DNA of 64,000 nt from NCBI GenBank assembly GCA_050084985.1, contig JBITNC010000001.1, positions 59,458,001 to 59,522,000 of the forward strand. Direction: 5' to 3'. Below are positions 47,671 to 59,300 of this stretch, piece after piece. Within the stretch, counting starts at the first letter, position 1; every line of letters begins with the position of its first letter. The notes under the pieces are model-generated. The model was not told the DNA's origin and made no database searches. It saw only the letters and a list, made by a program, of their open reading frames with translations. The DNA is from Nageia nagi (lineage: Eukaryota > Pinophyta). The translations under genes and the position numbers were made by a program.

Positions 47671-49600
47671 AAGACTATGTGATGTACTTTTGACCATGTA
47701 TGGATATTGACCTTGGATTTATGATATGTTATACATGATATTTATGATTACATGTTCATGGTTATAGACTTGTGTGTATGGATGTATGTATGGGATCTCA
47801 TGTGTATGGCTATGATGACATGTTTATGCTTATGCACCTATATGTATATTTATGTTACTTGATGCTACATGATATGTTGCTATGTTATGCTTGGATGCTT
47901 GGTCATACTTATGCTATGATGCCTAATGATAATGTATGTTTTGGCTTACCTATATGTGTGAATGGATAATGCAATTACATGTATGATATGCAAACAATAA
48001 AATGTATGTATAAAACACACATAAGTAACAAAATAAAAAATGAATAACACATGTATGTATGGATCAAACACCTAAGCGAAATGCACAATGATATAAATAC
48101 ATGGTGAACAAACTACATAAATGTTTGTAATGAACACCTAATAAATACACACATATATGAAGAATAAAGGAGGAACGATGTTTAAGTGGTAAAATGAACA
48201 CACACAATGGGCACAAATAAAAAAGCCTAAAATGCACACCAAGTAAAAGATAGAAACGATAAAAAAATGATAATAAAAGTAATGATAGCACATAAGACAT
48301 TAATAACAAAAAGGTTAACAAAATTATATGATGAAAGGAATGGTAAATGATGAATTAATCATGAATAAATGATAAACACCATATAAATCCAATGAAAATT
48401 GATAATTGATAAAATTGGACTAAAATAAACAAGCATGAACAAGATAATATTAGACATGAGATAGACCATAAAAGACATATGACAAGGAACAATAAATAAA
48501 TAATTTAATTAGAAGAGAAAATACTACATGACATGTTACACAATGATAACAAGATAAATGTGTGTTGTGTGAAATAAAAATAACATCAAAATGCAAGCCA
48601 AAATAAAACCATAATAAAATTTCACAAAATGACAAAGTGAAAAAGGCAAATTTTGGCATAAGATATTAAGTTACCATCTTGTCAAAATTTCAAATAGATT
48701 GGACAAAATGTTATGGGTAGTTCAATCTAATTGTATGATCACACAAATAAAAACATAGAGTTCACTTGACTGATTTACAAAGTCCAAGCCGAAGGAAACT
48801 TATCAAGGTGCAACATTCTTTAATGGTCACTAAAAGGGTGTCATTTTAAGTAGTCTCAGATTTAGCAGTCAAAACAATATCAAATGATAAGGTATGGAAT
48901 TGAATTTTGACATGACAATTGCATTTATATGGAAAAAGGATTAGAAAAATATATATATAAAAATGAACCTCATTTGATGCTTCAAAAAGATAAATTAAAT
49001 AGCCATAAGGTTCAAATTTCAAGACCTGCATCTCTAAAATTTGAAACAATAGTAAACAATTTTAGCATGCAAGGAAATTGGATGGGGTGACTCAAAATGA
49101 TATAAAAATATCATAAAAGATTAAATTTAAAAAACATGAAAGAAATGAATATGTTTTCATGCACTCTTATCAAGGCAACACATAGAACTAAGTAGTGACT
49201 TAAGGTAAGTGACTAAATATGAAACAAAAGTTGTTGAAATAAAGACCAATGATAAATAAAGTGACTAAATATCACTACATGAATGATGCAATGGATAATG
49301 CATGAAAATAAAAGTGATAAAAATTTGAAATGGAAAAATAATAAACATGGCATCAAAAGATGTCAAAATGAATCACAAGTCATCTGCAACATAAGGATAT
49401 CCCTTAGAAACCATAATAATCACAACTTATGGTCAAACCTAAGGGAATGATGAAAGATAACCTAAAGTGGTTGTGACCCAAGTGGTTACATATTCATAGG
49501 GAACTACAAATGACATAAGATGATAAGAGACATTAATGGACATGCAACAATGTTAGTGATACAACATGAAATGAGAAATGGAAAGCAATATCTTGGTTTT
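47671..49600. other. Non-coding spacer between PMD frame and integrase
   Basis: ATG-rich and AT-rich sequence with no domain. In Tat elements this position, after pol, is usually untranslated. Confidence 0.5.
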
Positions 49601-50640
49601 GCTAGGTACACAAGGGACCAAATTCCATGAATGTATAATACTATGCTTGCTCTGCTAGGGATTTGAGAGATAAATTACAATGGTATTTGAGTAATAAATT
49701 CAAGGAAGATATTACAAGCTTGAGAGGCATGACAACCTCAGCTTTTTAGATGAGGGAGAAAGGAATAGCACCCATAGGAGTTCAAATACTAGTGCGATAT
49801 TTCCACAAAGTGTACAGAAGATACTCATGCCAATTATGATGATTATCATTTACCATTTTCTTGAGAATCATGGAAATCATATTATTGGTCACTTCAGCTT
49901 GACCATTACACTAAGGATAATAAGGCATGGAGAGTGATTGTTTGATATGGTATCGACTACACATTCTCCTCATATGTTGATTCTTACAATTAGGACTATT
50001 ATTAGTAAGGATCCTAGCAAGAATACCAAATCGATATATGATATGGGTCTCGATGAAAGATATTATCTTAGGATTGATACTAGAGACTAAAGGATCTACC
50101 TCAATCTAATTGATAAGGTACTTAGTGGTAGTGATGATGAACTTATGACTTCTAGATGAGGAAGGGACAAATTAATCTACAACATCAAAGCCCCATTGGG
50201 CAAAGGGAAACATGGCTTGGATTGGCTAAAGAGGTTGGGATAGAATATGCTAAAGGTGAGCATGCTTTTGGTACTTGATGCACTTCTTGACATATTCATT
50301 ATAGTCATGCTCCATGGTAAGCTATTAATAACCCATTCATAGGATACACTTAGCGATAGCAGTACCATTAAAGTACCCATCATAAATACCATCATGACAA
50401 TCTGACATGGCAATTTGTTGATTGCAAAGCTCAATACAACAAAGAAAGAGTCTATCAAAGATTGTTTTATATAGAACATTACCTAAAATCACATACCAAG
50501 TAGAATTATGCTTAAAAGTGTGCTTATCATTAAGAGACATGTCAAAAGGCAAGGCATCCACTTAAGGTACTTGTGAAATTGCTTATACCACAAGTCTCAA
50601 GACTTGATAAAATCTCATCAACACTAGATTTGGTGAGAGG
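49600..50640 (-). pseudogene. Tat-type gypsy integrase remnant
   Basis: Reading right to left, LGNVLYKT and AMSDCHDGIYDGYFNG begin the zinc region (50337-50561). Next come PIQAMFPFAQWGFDVVD, the start of the DDE core (P..MFPFAQWG.D), then KFIITTTKYLIN and WIEVDPLV-like sequence, PYYPCNGQAEVTN (Y.P..NGQ.E..N) near 49920, and TPMGAIPFSLIYEAEVVMP near 49800, the gypsy signature (TPF.LVYG.EAV.P). Frames shift several times. The protein would insert the element DNA. Confidence 0.85.
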
Positions 50641-50779
50641 GGGGGATAAAAGTGACTTAAGGGATGACTCCTTTATAGTCATAACTTCCACATGTTAGAT
50701 GTACTGATATGGATTAGGTGGAATAAGTGACCCTAAAGAAGCCATGGTGTCCATAAACCATTGGAAGACCTAGGGAGTA

Positions 50780-51130
50780 AATCGAGTTTATAGGCTTTGA
50801 AGTGCTTAAGGAGTTTAACTACCTCCTCTTTATAGGAATTAAGGAGTTCATTATGACTTTAATAAAATTCCAATACTTAGTTGACAACTAAGAGAGAGCC
50901 ACCATAGATCATGAGTGTCTCAATCTTGAGGTTGATGGCTATCCTAAGACCTAGGATCAAAGCTTGAAACTCTACATTGTTATTGGTACAAGGGAAAGCC
51001 AAATTAAAATAATAAGAGATAAGGATACCCTAATTCATGAAGAAAATAACTCCAAAACTACCCCCTTGGTCACATTTTGATCCATCAAAATACATATACA
51101 TGTAAAGGTCCTCATGAGTATCGATAAACT
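50780..51130 (-). pseudogene. Second RNase H of the Tat element (archaeal-type aRNH)
   Basis: One frame with a few stops reads YMYFDGSKCDQGGSFGVIFF, then TNNNVEFQALILGLRIAI and LMIYGGSLLVVN. The pattern YFDGS....GGAGV, TNN.AEY.AL..GL..A, G.S.LV.NQ is that of the additional RNase H found between RT-RNase H and integrase in Tat retrotransposons. The Asp of GDS is Gly here. This domain is the main support for the Tat assignment. Confidence 0.85.
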
Positions 51131-51610
51131 CTTCCTCTTCACCAATCTTAAAGATATCCTCATTAGGAAGAATGATATCAAGAGGAGAACTATCTAGCAA
51201 GGGTGCTTTAGCCAATTGATCTGCTATGACATGAATCTTAATATATTTTTGACTAAAAAACTCAATATCAAACCCAAACAAAAATATAAGTCACTTAGAC
51301 ATTCACGAATTATGATAAGTCTTGCTCATTATATGCTGAACTAGATTAGCATGAGAAATTATGTAAGTTGTATTATTAAGCATGTAATGACATAATTTCT
51401 CGAATCCAAAGACAATGGCAAGGAAAATATGCTCTATATGGATATACCTAACCTCATAATCAATAAGGGTGTACCTAAGGTAATATATGGTTTGCTCCTT
51501 ACCTTGATCATTCTTTTGAGCAAGCATGACAACTAAAGCAAAATCAATCATTGAAAGGTAAAGATAGAAAGGAATACCATCCCTCAGAGGGGTCAAGATA
51601 GGGTAAGTGG
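51131..51610 (-). pseudogene. First RNase H and connection of the Tat element
   Basis: GIPFYLYLSMIDFALVVMLA (PLYLYL...A.G..L.Q), EQTIYYLRYTLIDYEVRYIH (YYLS..L...E.RY...E), EKLCHYMLNNTTYIIS (LRHY....T..I), then FDIEFFSQKYIKIHVIADQL (YDI......KGQ..AD.L). These are the conserved parts of the gypsy RNase H and its tail. Stops occur at 51297-51302. Confidence 0.88.
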
Positions 51611-51836
51611 TGAGATAGTACTTAATTTAATCAAAATCTCATTGGCAAATTTGCATTCATCTCAAAGACAATTCCCTTCTTCAATAGTTCATTGAAAGGA
51701 AGATACTTATCAGAAAGCTAAGCTATTAAGCGATGAATGGCTTGGATCTTACCTTGAATACTTATCAAGGTTTTAATATTATTAGGGGAGGCATATCAAT
51801 GATAGCTTTGATATATTTAGGTTCAATCTCAATGCC

Positions 51837-52916
51837 TCACTTTGACATGATGAAACCTAGAAGCTTACCTAACATGACACTAAAGATACACTTATTGGGT
51901 TTCAACTTGACATTATGCTTGAAGAGATGATGAAAGATGTTGATAATAACATCCCAATATCTTTTGTATCCCTTGGACTTAGCTAAAATACAATTGAAAT
52001 AATATTCCATAATATCATGCATCATGTCATGAAAGATGTAGGTCATGGCTCTTTGATAGGTGGCTCCAGCATTCTTAATATCAAAAGGCATGACTCTATA
52101 ACAATAGGTCCCCTAAGGGGTGGTGAAGGCTATTTTATGTTTATCATTAGGGTTAACCAAAATTTGGTTATAGCTTGAAAAATCATCTATAAATGATAAC
52201 ATCTCATACCTGATATTTTTGTTAACTATGATATTGATATTGGGTGGAGGAAAATCATCCTTAATACACACCTTGTTAAGATCATGAAAATTTGTGCAAA
52301 TACAAATATGACCATTAGGTTTGCTAATAGGAACTATATTGGAAACCCACTTAGGGTAATAAATATATTTGATCGAGTGAGCCTTCAAGATCTTTTGAAG
52401 CTCATGCATAATCAAAAAGGATTGGGATGGATTGACTTTACTAGGCTTTTGCTTGATTGGTTTGGCATCAATATAAGTTAATATGTTATGCACCATAAGA
52501 TTTGGATCAAATCATGATATATCATCATAAATAAAATCAAAGAGTTTATGATACTCAACTAAAATGGACTTAGCTAAGTCATGATTAGACTCATTTAATA
52601 TATCACTGACATAAATGATCTTAGGATTCTCAAGATCATTGTTAATATCGATCTTGACTAGGCCCCTATCATGCATGTGGGACCCCTCTTCAAGTTGTTT
52701 AAGGATGGAAAGATATGAGTAGTAATCTTCAATGGGATCATAAATGGATGATACAAAACTTGACAAAGATGACTCATCAAAGGACCAATGAGAGGGGAGA
52801 AAAATATCATGTGGTAAAAAGAAACATGATGGTGATAAGGAGAAATCCATAGATTTATGATTGAAAGAAATCAAATAACCACCATCAAGTGGATGAATAA
52901 AAAGGATCAAGCTCAT
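51837..52916 (-). pseudogene. Tat-type gypsy reverse transcriptase remnant
   Basis: The N-terminal part (52512-52916) has LVEYHKLFDFIYDDIS and FDPNLMVHNI (in place of FAW.Y.DMPGLDP.IV.H). The core (52113-52496) has YPKWVSNIVPISKPNGHICI, DLNKVCIKDDFPPPNIN and FIDDFSSYNQI. The C-terminal part (51837-52091) has MPFDIKNAGATYQRAM and FHDMMHDIME, followed by YFNCILAKS in place of YVDD.LVKS. The catalytic YVDD has become YFNC, so the enzyme is dead even apart from the stops. Confidence 0.9.
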
Positions 52917-53112
52917 GGTTAGAAACCATATTTATAGAAATAACCATGTTGTAAAATAAGTGATCATAAAAGAAATCTAAAGGGATAAAGAAATATGCTA
53001 AGATAGGACTAGAAGGTAAAAAATAAATACCAACATCATCAACATCAAAGGATTGATCATGAATATCAAGGTTTACAAACTCCTCTTCAAGCACGAAAGA
53101 TTTGGGACCCAT

Positions 53113-53930
53113 AAAACCAAGGCCTCATTTGTCATGACTAGCTTGAAAAGTAGTTTGGAAGGTATGGAACATACCTTGTTCATACTTGCCTAATCCATAA
53201 CCTTTTCATTTACAATGCACAAAATATCATCAAATAAAGTTAGGACATGATAGGTAATCAATTTTAGCATTAAAGTCATCCTTAAAAGGATGGTCAAAAG
53301 GGACATCATATGGAGAATCAACACTAGCATAAATGAAAAAATATTGCTTTGGAATTTCACTTGAAGGAATCATAGACCTAATAGTGATGGAGATATCCTG
53401 AGGTCGACCAAAATTCCTAACTAATTAGATGTTACATGATACATCCTTGATCCTATATTCCCTCAAGTCAATATTGGCATATTACACCAAAATAGGGTAA
53501 GGATTAGAATCTTCATCATCATCATCCTTATCTTGGGTGACATGATCAAATGAATAGGCATGACATTATTCCTCTTAGGAAATTCAAAGTGGTATATCTG
53601 ATGACTGATAAAGATCATGAGGTGGGGTAACTTGATTGTAGGAATGAGGCTAAGTGGGCTTAAGTTGAGGCTTCTTGACTTTAGGCCTCAAACTCGATGA
53701 TTGGGATGATGGAGACTCGATGGATGATTTACCATCTAGATGTGTTGGTTGAGTTACATCCAATGGAAGTGATGATGATGAAGGTTGTGATCTAAGAGAT
53801 TGATTAAGTCAAGGATGCAAGTATTATAGATATTTTGAACTATAGGATGCTTTATTGGGATTATTATTCATAAGGATAGCAATGGAAAACAAACTTAGCA
53901 TAGAAAATGGATCGAGAGCTTCAATAAGGT
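53113..53930 (-). other. Decayed linker between protease and RT of the Tat element
   Basis: Weak serine-, aspartate- and proline-rich conceptual protein. No domain recognised. Confidence 0.5.
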
Positions 53931-54330
53931 TGCAATGGCTAAAGGGGTTTGAATCCACTAGAATTTAATGAGTCTTTCCACCATACAAATACTTGAAGTA
54001 ACCATGCCTTGAGAAGGATATACTCTCCATTTCATCAATCCAAGGTTGGCTCAAAATAATTTTATACTACATCTAACCCTCAACAACATGACAAGGTGTA
54101 GGAACTAATCTCACTCTAACCTTAATAGGAATCACAACAGCTCCCAAGGTGGTAGACAAATTATTGTTGAAGACCTTGATGGAAAAAGTATGAGCACTTA
54201 GGTATGAAATAGGTATACCAATATTATCAAGTGCCACTATAGATATGATATTGATAGTTGATCATTCACCAGTCATAACTCTCTTAAATCCTTTACCATC
54301 TATATATGAAATAATGTAGGTAGACAGATG
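53930..54330 (-). pseudogene. Tat-type protease C-terminal remnant
   Basis: Frames combine to give TCHVVEG, YKIILSQPWIDEMESIS and YFKYLYGGKTH-like sequence. This is the stretch that follows the gypsy protease (F.VVD....YN.ILG.PWI....A..ST.H...KF). The catalytic Asp region was not found. Confidence 0.6.
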
Positions 54331-55400
54331 CCTCTTAGATGGTCTTGGGTATGATATACCTCATCCATATAAAAGTGATAAAAGGCCTCATATAATCTTG
54401 AACTATTGTACAAAATTCCACAATGACATTATGATTAGCATTAGATAACTCAATGGTCTTAAATGTATCATTCAAAGCATCCCAATAAGCCATGGATTAT
54501 TGCAACAAATTCCATAAGGATAGCTTCGTAGTAGTTAATCATAATTGTTGATCCAAATAATTTGAACTATAATGGTTGGTTGAGAAGGCTACAATTATAC
54601 ATGGATATTGAGTAGTTGCATGGGTTATTATGCTCTTGCATCTCTAGGGGTAGGTGCTCTCTTACCTATCCTCCTTGTGTGAGTAGCTACATGAACGGGC
54701 TCAATGTTCATCATACCAAAAAACTCAATGGGTAAGGGACCACCATTTGTTACTTGTCTTAACATGGTACTCACTTGGTTTATGTTGGGATTCTACCCTA
54801 GTAAAGGATTTTTATATACCCCCAAATCCATATTGGGTTGAGCTTGGGGTGCTCCCATAGATACGTGACCATCATCAACTAACCTTTGAATTATGGCCTT
54901 ACATGTTGACACTTATTGGTTGCATGTCCTTATTGATGATGGAAGGCACAAAAATTATCATACCTATACCACTATGGCCTTGCACCATTAGGGTCCTCTT
55001 GTTTTATCTTAGGAAGCATAACTAATCTATCATCTAGAAGTTTCGTAAGTATATCCTCAATGGGATCTGCTAATGGTGTCAAATTCCTTTGTTGTTTTTG
55101 TTGTGGTTGCATTAGTGTTCTAAGAGGTATTGGTTGATTATTAACTTGATTACCCTAATTACCTTGTTTACCTTGGTTGTATTACCCTTGATCTTATTAT
55201 TGGTATTGGTTTCTTGGTTGGTTATTCCTTTTCCTAAGAGGTGTTAGCTGTAGGATAGGTTATGCTTCATTAACCACATATGTGACTTGGTTTGCTTGTG
55301 GCATAGGTTGAGGTTGGTTAGGATTGCCACCATTTTTATGATTCTTTTGATTATTATTATTATCCTTTTTCCTTATCTTTATTTCACCCTCTTGAATTTT
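54331..55400 (-). other. Gag C-terminal and low-complexity region of the Tat element
   Basis: The conceptual protein is rich in Gln, Asn, Pro and Lys, for example PNQPQPMPQANQVTYV near 55300. It is typical of gypsy Gag C-terminal regions. No zinc knuckle is legible. Confidence 0.5.
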
Positions 55401-57244
55401 TACTTCTTCAATGATCTTTGCTTGAGCTAAGGCATCTTCAAAGGTAATATACCTTTGAATTTGTAGGATAGAATAAATGTGCTTGTTTCAAATCCTAGAG
55501 AACAACTTGACCAACTCTTCTTGAGGTAAACTATAGGGCATATCAGTCACAACCACTTTCCAATAACATACATAATATGATATTGACTCATCATCAAATT
55601 GGGATAGCTTACTCCAATCCATGATAGAGGCTCTCTTCCTTATGTTTATCCCAAAATGACCTAAAATACTATATTAAGGCAAGTTATTATACCAATCCAA
55701 GGATTGATCTACCAAATTCATAGGAAAATTTCTCAATATAAAAACACCATCATTAGCTATGATATAACAAGAGTACTTGAATTGCCTTATATGTTCTTTA
55801 GGATCCTCCTTTCCTTTAAACTTATTCATCTCAAGAACTTCAAACTTATAAGGGAAATCCTTTATAGGGATGGATGGATGAATTGGTTCATTGCAAATAG
55901 ATCCATAAGAGAGATTGGATTTGCCTTGCTCATTAAGCCTTTGCTCCATTTCTTTTAACTTCTTAACAATCTCATCATGAGGAGTAAATGGAAGAAAGAA
56001 CCCAACAACTTGCTAGCCTGGACCTTGATAAGAATTGGTTGCTTGAGGTTTCCCTTGAGGTTGATAAACTTGTTTTGTTGAGGCAAACATTAACTTATTT
56101 TGTATGGTGGAGTTGAGCTACAAACCTTGAGCCATTTGGTTATGCAAGCCTTGAGGAGGAAATTGAGTTTTTCCAAGAGATGGATCTTGGGCATGTTAAA
56201 AAGATTGGATATATTGTTGGGTGGAGGTAATACCCCTTGGTTTAGCATTAACATATGCTTGTGTTTGATTACGATTTTAAGAATGAGCATATGTGAGTAT
56301 AACAACTTAAGAAGAAGGAGGAGGAGATTGAGACAAAATGTTAATGTGCATCCTAGGTTGAGGAACTTCAAGTGGCACATATGAAGGAATTATTTCTTGA
56401 GGATTAGGGTTTATCATGTTACTAAGTGCTATAGGTTCTTGTTGATAGGATAGATAGGGTGGATCAATGCTACAAACTTGGAAAGGAGTTGCAATCCTCA
56501 AGACTTTTGGATTGATATTTACCTATTGCTCTTGATGGGTGTTCAAAAATTATGCAAATCTCTTAGCTTTTTGAATCCTATACCACTCTTTGAACATTTG
56601 ATCTCTCTCCTTAGCATCACAATGGGGAGTGCTTGATAGTCTCAAAGTGAGGGACGGTCCACTTGAGAAATCAATGGAGCTTGAGGTAAGGTTGATGACA
56701 CTTGTTGAACTTACCTTAGAGACAAGGAAGGAGGGATAAGAGAAGAATGTTCTCTTCTTTATAACTCATCATTATGGACCCTCATTATATGCAATATGGT
56801 AGTTGGAGAATCGAGAGGCTCATGTGGTGGGGGATCAATAGAGGAAGATGGAATGTTAGAAGGTAGAGGATTGCCATAGGTAGGATCATAATGATAAATG
56901 ATATTATGAGGATCAGGAAGGATTGAGGTGTTTGGCTTATAGAGTGAAGTTGCCATAGTGACAACATGGGGTAAGGAAGGAGGCAAAGGTTATGACACCA
57001 TTGTCTCTTGTTTTAAGGGAGGTGGAGGATTGAACAAAGATTGAATCTCCATGTTAGCAACATGGGGTGATGGAGGCCTAGGATAAAAAGGTTTCCTAGC
57101 CTTAAATTGGAAAAAAAGATCTTGGCTATGAGTATCACTCAAGAAGAGTTGTTCCTTAGATGGAGGGTCATCATGGATGGCTTCCACTTGGTGTGGAAAA
57201 CTAACATCACCATTTATGAGATTCTTACATATACTTGCTTGCAA
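55400..57244 (-). pseudogene. Tat-type gag remnant
   Basis: The core at 55674-55949 reads FEVLEMNKFKGKEDPKEHIR and FILRNFPMNLVDQSLDWYNN, the retrotransposon Gag pattern (F.G..DP..HL..F......DA...R.FP..L...AL.WY..L). It continues toward 55430 with LYHGLEWAKLSQFDDESISY and PYSLPQEELVKLF. Upstream (56307-57244) is a proline-rich N-terminal half. Gag packages element RNA; stops and frameshifts inactivate it. Confidence 0.82.
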
Positions 57245-57511
57245 GTATTTGTAGAATTATGAATCCTCTTAATGGGATGGGATGGAAATATGTCTAGGTA
57301 AAGAGGATGAGACATATAATGGTTGAGAGACATAAGATGAAAGTGATTGTGACACATGGGATTTTAAGATGGTTGAGATGGAGGGTTAGATTGTGAGGAC
57401 CTAGTTTGTCTAGCCTAAATTGTACACTAGTCTCCATTAAACTATGGGATTCAACTACCATACCAAGAACACAAATAAAGACTTAAACAAACAATATTTC
57501 ATAAAACAAAG

Positions 57512-57526
57512 TATCCCAATGGTGCC
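57512..57526 (-). other. Primer binding site of the Tat element (tRNA-Asp-like, decayed)
   Basis: The minus strand reads TGGCACCATTGGGATA. The first eleven bases equal the Tat/Athila-type site TGGCGCCGTTG with both CpG G's changed to A, as expected for methylated-cytosine loss on the other strand. It places the 5' LTR to the right of about 57530. Confidence 0.65.
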
Positions 57527-57529
57527 AAG

Positions 57530-59300
57530 TAAGAGAAAGCAAATAAATACAAAGCCTAAGATTTTTGTTATGATTTTTTTTTAATGGATGCAAAGTTAAA
57601 ATACACAACCCTAGGATGATCTTTTCAAGACATCAATCCTACATGCAAGATAGCAATAGTATGAAAGGTAGCAATGATTATTATCTTGTCTAGTTACTTA
57701 TTGTTTAATTAGGATAATTATCTTGTTAATGCAATTGATTATTAATATTCTTTGACCTATTGATTAGTTTTCCTAGATGAACCTAGTTAAGTATTTTTGG
57801 GTAAGACTCAATCTATAGGGGTGTGAATCATTTAATGGCTCAACTCAAGTTTTCCACTCTGAATTAGGTCTAGACTGTGGTGATGAAATCCATGTGACCT
57901 AGCTCAATCCTAGTCTCATATGAAATTAAATGCAAATATGAGATGCAACTAAATGTATGCAAAAATGCAACTAATCCCTTTAATATTTTCCTTTTCCTTT
58001 TCAAAGTAAAGAACAAAATGATTTCATAAATGAAACACTCCCACCTAAGGATGATTTCAATTTCATTAATGCAAGAAATAAAGTAAAATAAACTCTTCTT
58101 TTTCAATTTCTTTTCTTTTCACTAGCAAAATGAAGAAAAATAAGAAAAATAACAGCCCTAGGATGAACATAGTACACAAATCCTAATTTAAAGCATAAAA
58201 AAAGATGGATATAAGCTTGGAGGGCTCCCACTTCAAGCTCCCATCAGCTACAATACCTATAGTACAAACTTTGATTCGATTCAATTTGATGCAAATTGGC
58301 TAGCATTACAAACTAATGGACCAATCAAATAGTTAGCAACCAGTCATAGTGGTACCCAAAGATTTTTAAAATTTAAGTCTAAAAAGTCCTATATGAAATA
58401 TTAAATATATAACCTAGAAATTCAAATATTGGTAGTGGACTACTATCACCTAGTTACAAGACCAAGAAGCCATAATACTTTCTAAAAATGAAATAAACTT
58501 GATCAAACCCTAAAATAACCCTAACTGGTTTAGACTAAACTAGCTTAAAAAGAGGATCCTATTGAGTGAGAATTGGTTGATAGTTTATACATTCAAGCCC
58601 TAATTAGTATGCTAAATATCGGCTAGACTCTGTTAACTAGTCTACAAGAAACTAGTGGTTATTCTGCTAATTTTTGTACCTCAAGATCTTCAAGGTTTTG
58701 TATCAAACTTGTTAGGAATGTTCCTTGAAAAAATTAGACCAAGTTAGTACATTGAAATACCCAAAAATGTAGAAAAAAGGATCAAAGGAAATAACTAAAA
58801 ATAAGAATAAAAGGATAGAAAACTCCTATATAATTGCAAATCTTGGCCCAAGGGAGGTCCCACCATGATCTCCAATTTGTAAGCTCCCAAAAAGGACATC
58901 TAGGAGACCCCACACCTAGGGCCTCTCCCTTTTAGAATACCCATGCTATAATATCTAGAATATTTCTTGAAACATGATTAGATAATGATGATAAAATGAA
59001 GTCTACAAGGCATTGGTGTAGTGGTAAGGTCTCTTGGTCTCCTTTTAGAGGTCATATATTCCAATCCCACAAGACAAGAGAGAAAGCTATACCCATGTGG
59101 AGGGGTAATAAAGGAAATGGTAATACCTAAGGTACTAGTAGTGGTCGACCACAGTTTCCTACATAGTAGGTTATAAGGACTCCCCATTACATGCATGTCG
59201 ATATAAATTCTTTAGATGTTTACCTTAACATTTTAAAAGTAAATTTAGAAGCATAAACATGGTGTTTACTCAAAAAACAACCCTATATGCATGCAAAAAT
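57530..59300 (-). repeat. Probable 5' LTR of the Tat element, limits uncertain
   Basis: Follows the PBS, has no coding content, and contains the block at 58885-58990 that recurs at 42757-42870 beyond the other end of the element. No TG/CA ends or full-length partner were found, so the limits are estimates. Confidence 0.4.
58998..59215 (+). repeat. tRNA-derived SINE-like insertion
   Basis: Begins near CTACAAGGC with an A box TGGTGTAGTGG (59014-59024) and a B box ATATTCCAATCCC (59056-59068), followed by about 140 bp of non-tRNA body. This is the structure of plant SINEs. It interrupts the sequence block shared with 42.76-42.87 kb just after GATAAAATGAA. Target-site duplications were not seen. 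Confidence 0.68.

Larger units (their letters stand above)
45940..57526 (-). mobile_element. Ty3/gypsy Tat-type retrotransposon, internal region
   Basis: Minus-strand order: PBS (57512), gag, protease, RT, RNase H, a second RNase H, integrase, then a 2-kb gap and the antisense PMD frame. A duplicated, plant-retroelement-type second RNase H is a mark of the Tat clade, and Tat elements are known for extra ORFs, some antisense, between pol and the 3' LTR. The 3' LTR was not identified, and the 5' LTR is inferred from the PBS. All domains carry stops. Confidence 0.8.

Noticed and set aside
42757-59000. Full LTR pair for the Tat element
   Set aside because: Only about 110 bp of similarity was seen, without matching ends, so boundaries were not assigned.
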